This document shows positions 13,812-22,711 of a DNA stretch of 64,000 bases, one piece after another. Within the stretch, counting starts at the first letter, position 1; every line of letters starts with the position of its first letter. The translations under genes were made by a program, and so were the position numbers. This DNA comes from Candidatus Omnitrophota bacterium (GTDB taxonomy: Bacteria > Hinthialibacterota > Hinthialibacteria > Hinthialibacterales > Hinthialibacteraceae), in NCBI GenBank assembly GCA_003598175.1, contig QZKN01000172.1, positions 1 through 64,000 of the forward strand, given 5' to 3'. The notes beneath the pieces are model-generated. The model was not told the DNA's origin and made no database searches. It was given only the letters and a program-made list of their open reading frames with translations.

Positions 13812-16800
13812 ATGGACACGATGCAATTGCAAAAAAAATTAGATGGTTCCATGCTGAAAAATCTGTCGCCAATTGCATTCGGCCTCGGTGGATATTACCT
13901 TCTTATAACCATTGCTCATTGGTTCGTGCTTGCCCCGCCCGTTCTGATTCCCATGATGAGTGTGGCCTTTGTTTCGGCGGTGGTTCTGTTCCTGCTTTTT
14001 TGGATTTTACAAACACGGATCATTCCCCATCCCTGGTCTCACGCCATCGGCGCCGCGATTGCTGGGATTGTCCTTGTGAACAGTTTGGCGCACCTCTATC
14101 TGACGTCGGAGCCGAAACAGACAACCAATATCGCGCTGTTAACCATTGGCATTTCCTGTTTTTTCCTATCGCCGCGCTGGTATGCCGGTTGCCTGTTTGT
14201 AATCTGCGCGGGATGGGCGACCGTGATGTTCCAATTCGAGCCGTTGATGGAGCATCTTCATTTTGTTTTTCTGCAATCGGCGGCCATGGTTCTTTCCCTT
14301 CTGATTTTTGTTGTGCGCTATCGGTCGTATTGCGATTTTCATACCGCCGTCAACGAACTCGAACAAACGCAGCGCCGTTTGGTGGAACGCACCTCCGAAT
14401 TGGAACAGACCACCCGGGAATTGGACCAACAAATCCAGGAACGCAAGCAGGTAAAAGACGAACTGGCCCATACCAACGCCCGTCTGAATGCGGTTCTGAA
14501 CGCCGCCACCCAGGTTTCCATCATCGCGACGAACACGAACGGATTGATCACCGTTTTCAACAAAGGCGCGGAACGAATGGTAGGATATCGCGCCGAAGAA
14601 ATGGTTGGAAAACAGACTCCCGCAATCCTTCATCTCGAATGCGAAGTGATCGCTCACGGCAAACGATTGAGTAAAGAATTCGGCTATCCGGTCGAAGGAT
14701 TCCACGTGTTCGTCGAACGAGCGCGGCGCGGCGGTTACGATGAACAGGAATGGACCTACGTCAAAAAAGATGGAACGCAAATCACGGTGATGTTGGCGGT
14801 GACCGCGGTTCTCGACGCCGACGGCGGCGTCGCCGGATTTTTAGGCGTTGCCACGGATGTGACATCCCGTATCCGATCGGATGCCCTTCGGCGCGCCAGC
14901 GAAGAACGGCTTCGCGCCGTGGTCGACAATGCACTGGATGGAATCCTGACCATCAATTTGGACGGCGTCATTGAATCCTTCAATCCCGCCGCGGAGCGGA
15001 TCTTCGGGTACCCATCCTATGAAATGATCGGACAGAATATCTGTCGCTTGCTCCCCGAATTCTGTCGTGAAAATGAAGACAGCCGGATTTTCAATTACCT
15101 GTTGACGGACAAGGCCATCGTGATCGGCATCAGCAGCGAATTTGCCGGTTATCGCAAGGATGGATCCGTTGTTCTCGTGGAACAGACGATCAGTGAAATG
15201 AGGCTGGACGGCAGTCGCCATTTCATTTGCATCCTTCGCGACATCAGTGAACGAAAAATCCTGGAAGAAATTCAAACGCAACAGAAAGAACTTCTGCAAA
15301 TCTTAAATCAGGCTACCTCGCGTTTCGTCGCATCCGACGATTCCCGCATCATTTTCGAAAACATGCTTTGCGATCTTCTTAAAATCACCCAAAGCAAGTA
15401 TGGGTTCATCGGTGAAGTCATTCCGGAAGAAAGCAATCCATCTTATTTGAAATTACATGCGGTTTCCCATCTTGCCGCAAATGGAGAACCACGAGTTTTT
15501 CAAGAAGAACGCGACGGGCGCGGCTGGAAATTCCCCCTTGTGGAAATGATTGGCGCAAATGCATTGGCGTCGGGTAAACCACTCCTCTGCAATCGACCTG
15601 AGGAGATGGGGGAATATGAAAAATTGTGGGGAATACATCCTCCCTTGGAAACGTTTCTCTCCATACCCATTTTCTCAGGAAATCAATTAATCGGTCTGTA
15701 TGGAATCGCCAACCGCCCGCATGGTTACGATCAAAGCGTCATCGATCTTCTGGCGCCTTTCTCCTCCACCTGCGGCATTTTGATCGAAGCCATCCGCACG
15801 GAACAGAAACGAGTTCACAATCAAAAAGCCTTGCTCGAAAATGAAACCTATGTGCGCGCCATTCTTGATAATGTAATTGATAGTATAATTACAACCAACG
15901 AACAGGGAATCGTGGAATCGTTCAATCCGGCCGCCGAGCGGATTTTTGGGTATGACGCCGGTGAGATGATTGGCCAAAATGTGAGTCTCTTGATGCCGGC
16001 GCCCTATCGCAATCACCATGACGACTATATCGCCAATTATATCCGGTCCGGTAAAGCCAAAATCATCGGAATCGGCCGCGAAGCCGTCGCCTGCCGCAAA
16101 GACCAATCGATTTTTCCCATCGAATTGGCTCTCAGCGAAATGAAATTGGAAAATCGACGTTTGTTCATCGGCATCATTCGCGACATCACGGAGCGCAAGC
16201 AGGCGGAAAAGGCGTTGCGTGAAAGTGAAGAACGCATGCAGGATTTTCTCGACAATGCCAACGATTTGGTGCAAAGCGTTGCGCCGGACGGTCGTCTGCT
16301 TTATGTCAACCGCGCCTGGAAAAAAACGTTTGGCTACGACGATGATGAAATAGCCAAATTAAACATCTTCCAATTAATCAGCCCACGATTTACCGAACAT
16401 TGCCGGCAGGCATTTCACCAGGTGATGCATGGAAATGAACTGACCGATATCGAAGCTGCATTCGTCACCAAACAGGGCGACGAAATCATCGTCTCCGGAA
16501 GCGCCAATTGCCGTTTCGAAGATGGAAAACCGGTTGCGACGCGCAGCATCTTCCGCGATGTGACCAGACAAAAACACGCGGAAGAAGAATTGAAACGCGC
16601 CAAAGTCGACGCGGAAAAAGCCAATCAGGCCAAAAGTGAATTTCTGGCCAATATGAGCCACGAATTGCGAACTCCGTTAAATTCGATCATCGGTTTCTCG
16701 AACATTTTGCTCAAAAATAAAAAATACGAACTGAGCGATAAAAACCTTAATTTTGTCGCCCGCATCTTTGACAACGGACAACATTTGCTGGAATTGATCA

Positions 16801-18155
16801 ACGACGTGTTGGATTTGTCGAAAGTGGAAGCCGGTCGAGTGGAACTGGAAATCACTCCGGTTTCCCTCGGCGATCTTGTGCACGAAACGTTCAGCCAATT
16901 GGAAGGGCAGGTTCGCGGCAAAGACGTGGAATTCGCAGTCGAGATTCCTCTGAACCTGCGTCCCATCGAAACCGATGAAGCGAAATTGAAACAAGTCCTG
17001 ATCAATTTGCTCGGCAACGCCATTAAATTTACGGAAAAGGGAAGCATAAAAGTTCGCATTCTCACTGATTCCCAAACGGAAAATCCCATCCGGCTGGATG
17101 TGGAAGATACGGGAATCGGCATCCCCGGCGACAAATTGGACACCATTTTTGAAGCGTTTCAACAAGCGGACAGCAGCACTACGCGAAAATACGGTGGAAC
17201 CGGTTTGGGCCTGACCATATCCCGCTCGCTTTGCCAACTAATGGGCTACCGACTGGAAGCGTGCAGTGAAATCGGCAAGGGATCCGTTTTCAGCATTCAA
17301 TTTACAACAAATTTTATCGATTTATCCATGCCATCCCTTTCGGATCAAAAGGAATCGTTGCAAAAAATACTTCCGCAGGATATCTCCCAAGCCGGCGAAT
17401 TCGATCCCGCCGCTTTTCAAAATAAGAAAGTGTTGATCATCGACGATGAAGCGGATTCCCGCCTTCTCATCCGCCATTATCTCGAAGAATTCGGCTGCAT
17501 CGTTCTCCAAGCCGCATCCGGCGAAGAGGGCTTAAAAATGGCCCATGAAAATTCTCCCGATCTCATTACACTCGATCTGATGATGCCCCAAATCAGCGGG
17601 TGGGAAATGTTGCGTATCTTAAAATCCGATCCTCAACTCCAACACATTCCGGTCGTTATCGTCAGCATCGTTGGCAAGGAACATCGGGGAACGTTGTTGG
17701 GAGCGGTCGACTATCTCGATAAACCGTTGAAGCGCGAAGACTTGCTTTCCGTCATGGAAAGAAACCTGACCGGAGAGAAAGGGAAAGTGCTCCTCGTCGA
17801 AAGCGATCACAACGTTGCACACCAAATTACCGAATTCCTTGGTCAGGATGCTTATGAGATTCGTCTGGTGGAAAAGTCCTATCTGGCGCTGACCCTTCTT
17901 GAAGAGTTTCGGCCGGATCTGATTATTCTCGATCAATCGGATCATACCTTTGACGAATTTACGTTTTTTGATAGAATCAGAAAAGACGGCCGGTATTGCC
18001 ATATTCCCGTCGTCATCATGACGAACATCAATCTCGATTTGCCGCAACGCCCTCCATTTGAATCCGAACACTCCACCATCCTATTCAAAGGCGAGCAGTT
18101 CGAAGAAAATCTGAAACGGATCGTGAAATCCATTTTTCAGGAGAAAGTGAATTAA
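13812..18155 (+). CDS. Membrane hybrid histidine kinase with four PAS domains, GAF, and two receivers
   Basis: 1447-aa sensor kinase. About six hydrophobic segments fill residues 15-180, followed by a coiled coil. Then come PAS domains (about 220-350 and 360-485), a GAF domain (490-665), two more PAS domains (670-795 and 800-920), HisKA with NMSHELRTPLNS, and an ATPase with GNAIKFT and [10 protein letters not shown]. Receiver 1 (about 1208-1320) has IIDDE and ITLDLMMPQISG. Receiver 2 (about 1326-1440) is unusual: its acidic pair reads VESD and the acceptor region is ILDQSDHTFDE without the MP-x-x-G motif, so it may be partly degenerate. Two PAS domains are near-identical in style (SFNPAAERIFGY in both), suggesting internal duplication. 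ATG 13821, with AGGA eight bases upstream, is an alternative start. The signal is unknown. Confidence 0.92.
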   Translation: MDTMQLQKKLDGSMLKNLSPIAFGLGGYYLLITIAHWFVLAPPVLIPMMSVAFVSAVVLFLLFWILQTRIIPHPWSHAIGAAIAGIVLVNSLAHLYLTSEPKQTTNIALLTIGISCFFLSPRWYAGCLFVICAGWATVMFQFEPLMEHLHFVFLQSAAMVLSLLIFVVRYRSYCDFHTAVNELEQTQRRLVERTSELEQTTRELDQQIQERKQVKDELAHTNARLNAVLNAATQVSIIATNTNGLITVFNKGAERMVGYRAEEMVGKQTPAILHLECEVIAHGKRLSKEFGYPVEGFHVFVERARRGGYDEQEWTYVKKDGTQITVMLAVTAVLDADGGVAGFLGVATDVTSRIRSDALRRASEERLRAVVDNALDGILTINLDGVIESFNPAAERIFGYPSYEMIGQNICRLLPEFCRENEDSRIFNYLLTDKAIVIGISSEFAGYRKDGSVVLVEQTISEMRLDGSRHFICILRDISERKILEEIQTQQKELLQILNQATSRFVASDDSRIIFENMLCDLLKITQSKYGFIGEVIPEESNPSYLKLHAVSHLAANGEPRVFQEERDGRGWKFPLVEMIGANALASGKPLLCNRPEEMGEYEKLWGIHPPLETFLSIPIFSGNQLIGLYGIANRPHGYDQSVIDLLAPFSSTCGILIEAIRTEQKRVHNQKALLENETYVRAILDNVIDSIITTNEQGIVESFNPAAERIFGYDAGEMIGQNVSLLMPAPYRNHHDDYIANYIRSGKAKIIGIGREAVACRKDQSIFPIELALSEMKLENRRLFIGIIRDITERKQAEKALRESEERMQDFLDNANDLVQSVAPDGRLLYVNRAWKKTFGYDDDEIAKLNIFQLISPRFTEHCRQAFHQVMHGNELTDIEAAFVTKQGDEIIVSGSANCRFEDGKPVATRSIFRDVTRQKHAEEELKRAKVDAEKANQAKSEFLANMSHELRTPLNSIIGFSNILLKNKKYELSDKNLNFVARIFDNGQHLLELINDVLDLSKVEAGRVELEITPVSLGDLVHETFSQLEGQVRGKDVEFAVEIPLNLRPIETDEAKLKQVLINLLGNAIKFTEKGSIKVRILTDSQTENPIRLDVEDTGIGIPGDKLDTIFEAFQQADSSTTRKYGGTGLGLTISRSLCQLMGYRLEACSEIGKGSVFSIQFTTNFIDLSMPSLSDQKESLQKILPQDISQAGEFDPAAFQNKKVLIIDDEADSRLLIRHYLEEFGCIVLQAASGEEGLKMAHENSPDLITLDLMMPQISGWEMLRILKSDPQLQHIPVVIVSIVGKEHRGTLLGAVDYLDKPLKREDLLSVMERNLTGEKGKVLLVESDHNVAHQITEFLGQDAYEIRLVEKSYLALTLLEEFRPDLIILDQSDHTFDEFTFFDRIRKDGRYCHIPVVIMTNINLDLPQRPPFESEHSTILFKGEQFEENLKRIVKSIFQEKVN

Positions 18156-18160
18156 AAGTA

Positions 18161-19702
18161 ATGGAAGAAGAATTAAAAGCGTCTTATCGAAAATCGTTGC
18201 TGACTCGAATCAATGCGCTGGAAGCCGCCCGACAGGCGTTTTCCGATCAAAGTGCAACCGCGGAAGAATCCATCCGCCGAATCGCCCATTCCCTGCGGGG
18301 GTCCGGAACCACCTACGGATTCCCGGAAATCACAAAGGCGGCGGATCTTGTGGAACACGCAGATTCAAATGAACTGACACGACGGTTGAACGAATTTATC
18401 GATCTCCTCAAAACCATTTCCCAAGGCGGTGAGGGCGGGAAAGGCAACATCCTGATCATCGAGGACGATGCGGACATCTCCAACCTGCTGCGTATCGTTC
18501 TCTCGTCTTTGAAACATGATATTTTTATCGCGGCGAATAAAAGAGAAGCCGAAGACCTGATCGAGAAACAGGATTTTATTCTGATCATTCTCGATTTGAT
18601 CCTGCCCGATATCGATGGACGGAATTTAATCGTGCAATTGCGAAAACGGCCGCAAACGGCAACGGTTCCCATCATCGTCTTATCCGGTCTGACCGGAATC
18701 CAACCCAAAACCGAATGTCTGGCGTTGGGCGCCAATGCATTTTTTGAGAAACCCTTCGATCCGAAATTCATTGCCGCCGCCGTGTCGTCCGAATTGCAGC
18801 GCGCCGAAGTGCAAACGCTGGACTCTCGCATCGATCCGGTCACCGGCCTGTTAAACCGCGCCGCATTTTGCGAATCGTATACGGATATGTTAAACGCATC
18901 GATGAAACGGGGGGAACCGCTAACCTTCGCATTACTCAACATCGATCAATTTAAACCCATCGTGGAGGAATCCGGCTCCGCCACCGGCCAACAGGTGTTG
19001 CAACGAGTCGCATCGGTTGTCGGCAATTCTCTTCGCAAACCGGATATCATGGCGCGATGGGGAAATGATGATTTTGTCATCGCTTTTCCCGGCCTGCAAC
19101 CGAACTCCGTCGTGCAAATCCTCGAACTGGGATTGAAAGCCCTGCAAAGCGAGATGTTTCGCCGACCGGATCAGACGGAATTTCGCGTCACATTTTCCGC
19201 GGGCGTCATAAAAATTACGGAAATGCTTTCCATCGAAGACGCCTGCGCAAAAGCGGACTGTTATCTGTATCTGGCCAAAACGAAAGGGAAACACCGTATT
19301 TTGTCGGAAGAAACCACGGAATCCTTTTCCTCCAAAAAACTGCTGCTGGCCGACGATGATGATCTGATTGCCTCGGTCATCCGCCATCGCCTCCGGCGGG
19401 AAAACATTGAAATGCAGCACGTCACGGACGGAGAAGCCGCGCTTTCCACGGCAGCAAAATCCCCGTTTTCTCTTATTATTTTGGACGTAAAAATGCCGGT
19501 GATGGACGGTTTCGAAGTCCTGGAAAACCTCCGCAAACTGCCCGAATATGAGAACACGCCCATCATTATGCTGACTTCGATGGGAAGCGAGCGGGACATT
19601 ATCCGTGGATTCCATCTCGGCGCGAACGATTATATGCTAAAACCGTTTTCTCCCGTCGAACTCATCGCGCGAATCCGGCGTTTATTGAAAGGAACATCAT
19701 GA
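18161..19702 (+). CDS. Hpt - receiver - degenerate GGDEF - receiver regulator; candidate c-di-GMP receptor
   Basis: 513-aa protein starting 5 bases after the hybrid kinase. The N-terminal Hpt has AHSLRGSGTTYG (His near 42). Receiver 1 (95-215) has IEDDAD and IILDLILPDIDG. The GGDEF-like domain (about 223-385) is degenerate: GNDDF replaces GGDEF, NIDQFK replaces the DxDxFK metal motif, and the ND pair is lost. RKPD lies five residues before GNDDF, the spacing of the RxxD inhibitory site. Receiver 2 (394-510) has ADDDD and IILDVKMPVMDG. By analogy with PopA-type proteins, it may bind c-di-GMP rather than make it (inference). ATGA overlap with the following receiver gene. Confidence 0.9.
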   Translation: MEEELKASYRKSLLTRINALEAARQAFSDQSATAEESIRRIAHSLRGSGTTYGFPEITKAADLVEHADSNELTRRLNEFIDLLKTISQGGEGGKGNILIIEDDADISNLLRIVLSSLKHDIFIAANKREAEDLIEKQDFILIILDLILPDIDGRNLIVQLRKRPQTATVPIIVLSGLTGIQPKTECLALGANAFFEKPFDPKFIAAAVSSELQRAEVQTLDSRIDPVTGLLNRAAFCESYTDMLNASMKRGEPLTFALLNIDQFKPIVEESGSATGQQVLQRVASVVGNSLRKPDIMARWGNDDFVIAFPGLQPNSVVQILELGLKALQSEMFRRPDQTEFRVTFSAGVIKITEMLSIEDACAKADCYLYLAKTKGKHRILSEETTESFSSKKLLLADDDDLIASVIRHRLRRENIEMQHVTDGEAALSTAAKSPFSLIILDVKMPVMDGFEVLENLRKLPEYENTPIIMLTSMGSERDIIRGFHLGANDYMLKPFSPVELIARIRRLLKGTS

Positions 19703-20067
19703 AAATTCTGCTCGTCGACGACGACCCCGATATGTTACTCATCGTCTCTGTCATTCTCAAAAAAATAGGCGGTTTCGAGGTGATAATGACCGACAGCGGC
19801 CGGAATGCGCTTGTTCTGGCCGAAACGGAATCACCCGACATCATCCTCATGGATTATATGATGGAAGATATGGACGGTCCGGCTCTTCTCGAAGAACTCC
19901 GCCGACGCGAATCCCTCCAAACCATTCCCGTCATTTTTTTGACGGCATTGTCGAATTCATTTGAACTTGAAAACCTATATCAATTGGGCGCAAAAGGGGT
20001 CATTCGAAAACCCTTCCATCCCGATTCTCTGGTCCCTGAAATTCAACGTATACTCGGATCCATGTGA
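19699..20067 (+). CDS. Single-domain response regulator
   Basis: 122-aa receiver with VDDDPD, acceptor Asp in IILMDYMMEDMDG, Thr in FLTAL and Lys in IRKPFHP. No output domain. Overlap of ATGA with the upstream Hpt-receiver-GGDEF gene makes it the last member of that signalling unit, 95 bases before the polysaccharide cluster. Confidence 0.9.
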   Translation: MKILLVDDDPDMLLIVSVILKKIGGFEVIMTDSGRNALVLAETESPDIILMDYMMEDMDGPALLEELRRRESLQTIPVIFLTALSNSFELENLYQLGAKGVIRKPFHPDSLVPEIQRILGSM

Positions 20068-20162
20068 TCGCGCTTCTTGAACTGGCGGTTGCTCCTTTCA
20101 CCAAATACTCTATAATCACTTCACGATTGTGATGTCGATACGATGTATCTATTTAAAGCGGA

Positions 20163-21278
20163 ATGATCTACTTTTCTTACTATCAAATCATTCATTTTTC
20201 CGTGTTCTCTTTCCCCTTGTTCCCGGATCCGGTTTATAGGGATCACGTCCTTTTTTATCTGTCCATCGCCATCCTCATTTTAACGCTGTTGACTTTCATT
20301 TTTGCCATTCTGGCGATATGTCTGCGTATTGCCAACGAAAAAAAGGCTGCCCGCTACCAGCGAATCGAAGAACAATGGGAAAATGAAATTCTCGAAGTCC
20401 TCGACGGTGAAAAAAAGGCGGAAGATTTGTGGCAAAAGATGGAACAAGAAAAAGATTGGTTGCTGTTTGTGGACTTCCTTTTACGATATGCTCGAGTGTT
20501 AAGCGGGCAGGAACGTGAAATTTTATCCCAAGTCGCTATGCCCTTTCTCGACAGTGTGGCGCGGATTGCCGTAACGGGTGACGCCGAACGGCGGGCCTGG
20601 GCGGTGAAAACACTCAGCGTGTTAGGAATGCCGGCATACAATCAAGCCATCGTGGCGGCGCTCGGCGACTCCTCTCCCCTCGTCACGATGGTGGCGGTGC
20701 GCGCCTTGATGAATAAGGACTATCCCGAATACATCGCTGTGGTGCTCAAACATCTTCACCGTTATGACACGTGGAGCATCAATTACCTCGCCTCGCTGTT
20801 GACCGATATCGGTGCGGAAGCCGTGCCTTTTCTGCGCCAGACTCTGGTCGATCGTGATACAAATCCGCGCACTCGCGCCGTTGCGGCGGAAGCGTTGCGG
20901 ATGTTGAATGATTTCGCGGTTGCCGATTCCATCCCCGCCATTCTCGAACAGGAATCCGACCGTGATCTTCTCTGTTCCTCTCTTCGATTGTTGGGACAAG
21001 TGGGTCGCCCGCAACATTTGACCGTTATTCGCAAAATGTGCGAGTCTCCCGACGATGTCGTGAGAGCCAATGCCATGCGAACGTTGGGCCAGTTAGGCGA
21101 ATCGGAGGATATCCCACGCCTGCGTTCGGCTTTTGACGATCCGTTTCCATGGGTCGCCATCCATGCGGCATGGGGCATGTGGGAGATGGGCAGCCTGGAA
21201 TTGCTCGAACAATTCGCGAACTCGGATCATCCGCGCGCCAACCTGGCGCGGCAGGTCCTGTCGGAGGCGAAGGAATGA
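20163..21278 (+). CDS. Membrane-anchored HEAT-repeat protein
   Basis: 371 aa. One strong membrane segment (about 30-58, SIAILILTLLTFIFAILAIC) is followed by a charged linker and about six HEAT/PBS-lyase-type helical repeats (about 100-365), e.g. VVRANAMRTLGQLGESEDI. HEAT repeats are protein-binding scaffolds. It shares a start-stop overlap with the glycosyltransferase gene, so it is probably a cytoplasmic-face accessory subunit of that enzyme. It does not resemble PgaD or a PilZ protein. No strong ribosome-binding site precedes the start. Confidence 0.82.
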   Translation: MIYFSYYQIIHFSVFSFPLFPDPVYRDHVLFYLSIAILILTLLTFIFAILAICLRIANEKKAARYQRIEEQWENEILEVLDGEKKAEDLWQKMEQEKDWLLFVDFLLRYARVLSGQEREILSQVAMPFLDSVARIAVTGDAERRAWAVKTLSVLGMPAYNQAIVAALGDSSPLVTMVAVRALMNKDYPEYIAVVLKHLHRYDTWSINYLASLLTDIGAEAVPFLRQTLVDRDTNPRTRAVAAEALRMLNDFAVADSIPAILEQESDRDLLCSSLRLLGQVGRPQHLTVIRKMCESPDDVVRANAMRTLGQLGESEDIPRLRSAFDDPFPWVAIHAAWGMWEMGSLELLEQFANSDHPRANLARQVLSEAKE

Positions 21279-22711
21279 TCCATCGATTTTTATTCTATTT
21301 TCTCGAATGGTGTAACTATCTCGTTGTGATTTATTTCATTTCCTTAAATTCGGTCTATCTCCTCACCAGTCTGCTCGCATTCCGTTCGCTGCGAAAATAT
21401 GCGCGGCGGTTGAAATCTTTTTACGTGGAAGAAATCATTTCGACGGGTGGCGCTCCTCCCATCACCCTGCTCGCTCCCGCTTATAATGAAGAAGCCACCT
21501 GCGTGGAATCGGTGAAATCACTCCTGACGCTCCGGTATCCGGATTACGAAATCCTGGTCGCCAACGATGGTTCAAAAGACGCCACGTTCGAACGATTGCG
21601 GGAAGCGTTTGATCTGCATCCCATCGCTCGCGCTCCCACCGCCGCGATACCGACCGCTTCCGTTCGCGGGATGTATCGAAGCCGCCGCCATCCCAATCTC
21701 TGGGTCCTTGATAAGGAAAACGGCGGCAAGGCGGATACACTCAACGCCGGCATCAACTACTGCCGCACCCCGATTTTTTGCGCCATGGACGCGGACAGCC
21801 TTCTCGAACCGGACTCCCTCATCCGCCTCGTGCGCCCCTTTCTCGAAAACTCGACCACCGTCGCCGCCGGCGGCATCATCCGCATCGTCAATGATTGCCA
21901 TGTTCGCGCAGGTCTGGTTTCCAATATTCGTCTCCCGCGGAACTTTTTGGCGAAATTTCAAGTTCTCGAATATTTACGCGCGTTCCTCGCCGGCCGCATG
22001 GGCTGGGACGCAATCAACGCCACATTGATTATTTCCGGTGCATTCGGTTTATTCCGCCGCTCCGTCGTTGTCGAGGCCGGCGGCTACGCGACGAAACGCA
22101 CCTCATTTGAAACCGTCGGGGAAGACATGGAACTCGTCGTGCGTCTGCATCGCTATTGCCGGGAACAAAAAATGCCGTACCAAATCGCTTACGTTCCCGA
22201 TCCGGTGGCCTGGACCGAATGTCCCGAATCCGTCAAGGTGCTCGGTCGCCAACGCAACCGCTGGCAACGCGGATTATTCGAAGTATTAATCCGCCATCGC
22301 CGCATGTTATTCAATCCGCGATACGGCCGCATCGGCCTGTTGGCGTATCCGTATTTCTTTTTTCTCGAAGGATTCGGTCCATTGATCGAATTATTCGGTT
22401 ATATTGCTTTCGCTCTTACCCTCTTTTTTGGATTCGGCTCCCCCATCTACATCATAGGCTTTTTTGCGGTTGCTTTCGTTTTGGGCATGGCGCTTTCGAT
22501 TGCCGCCGTCGCTCTCGAAGAACTTTCCTTTCGGCGCTATCCTCGTTTTCTCGATCTGATCCAATTGTTTGCCTTGTCCGTTATCGAAACCTTCGGCTAC
22601 CGCCAATTGAACTCGTTTTGGCGCGTGCAAGGTTTCTTTTCCGCATTGATGCGAAAAAAAGGGTGGGGTAAAATGGAACGAAAGGGATTTTCCAGGGAGA
22701 TTCTCAAATGA
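21275..22711 (+). CDS. Membrane family-2 glycosyltransferase (PgaC/BcsA-like polysaccharide synthase)
   Basis: Processive-type synthase that would build an exopolysaccharide from a nucleotide sugar at the inner membrane. Start set at ATG 21275, which overlaps the HEAT gene stop; the longer track ORF runs into that gene. 478 aa: N-terminal membrane segment(s) (about 5-40), the GT-A domain with PAYNEEATCVESV, NDGSKD, the DAD metal motif in FCAMDADSLLEPD, ED in VGEDMEL, and QRNRWQRG, the Q-x-x-R-W motif of processive synthases. Three to four C-terminal membrane helices follow. The sugar cannot be predicted. Its position after c-di-GMP signalling genes suggests control by that messenger, but no PilZ domain is visible. 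Confidence 0.9.
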   Translation: MIHRFLFYFLEWCNYLVVIYFISLNSVYLLTSLLAFRSLRKYARRLKSFYVEEIISTGGAPPITLLAPAYNEEATCVESVKSLLTLRYPDYEILVANDGSKDATFERLREAFDLHPIARAPTAAIPTASVRGMYRSRRHPNLWVLDKENGGKADTLNAGINYCRTPIFCAMDADSLLEPDSLIRLVRPFLENSTTVAAGGIIRIVNDCHVRAGLVSNIRLPRNFLAKFQVLEYLRAFLAGRMGWDAINATLIISGAFGLFRRSVVVEAGGYATKRTSFETVGEDMELVVRLHRYCREQKMPYQIAYVPDPVAWTECPESVKVLGRQRNRWQRGLFEVLIRHRRMLFNPRYGRIGLLAYPYFFFLEGFGPLIELFGYIAFALTLFFGFGSPIYIIGFFAVAFVLGMALSIAAVALEELSFRRYPRFLDLIQLFALSVIETFGYRQLNSFWRVQGFFSALMRKKGWGKMERKGFSREILK

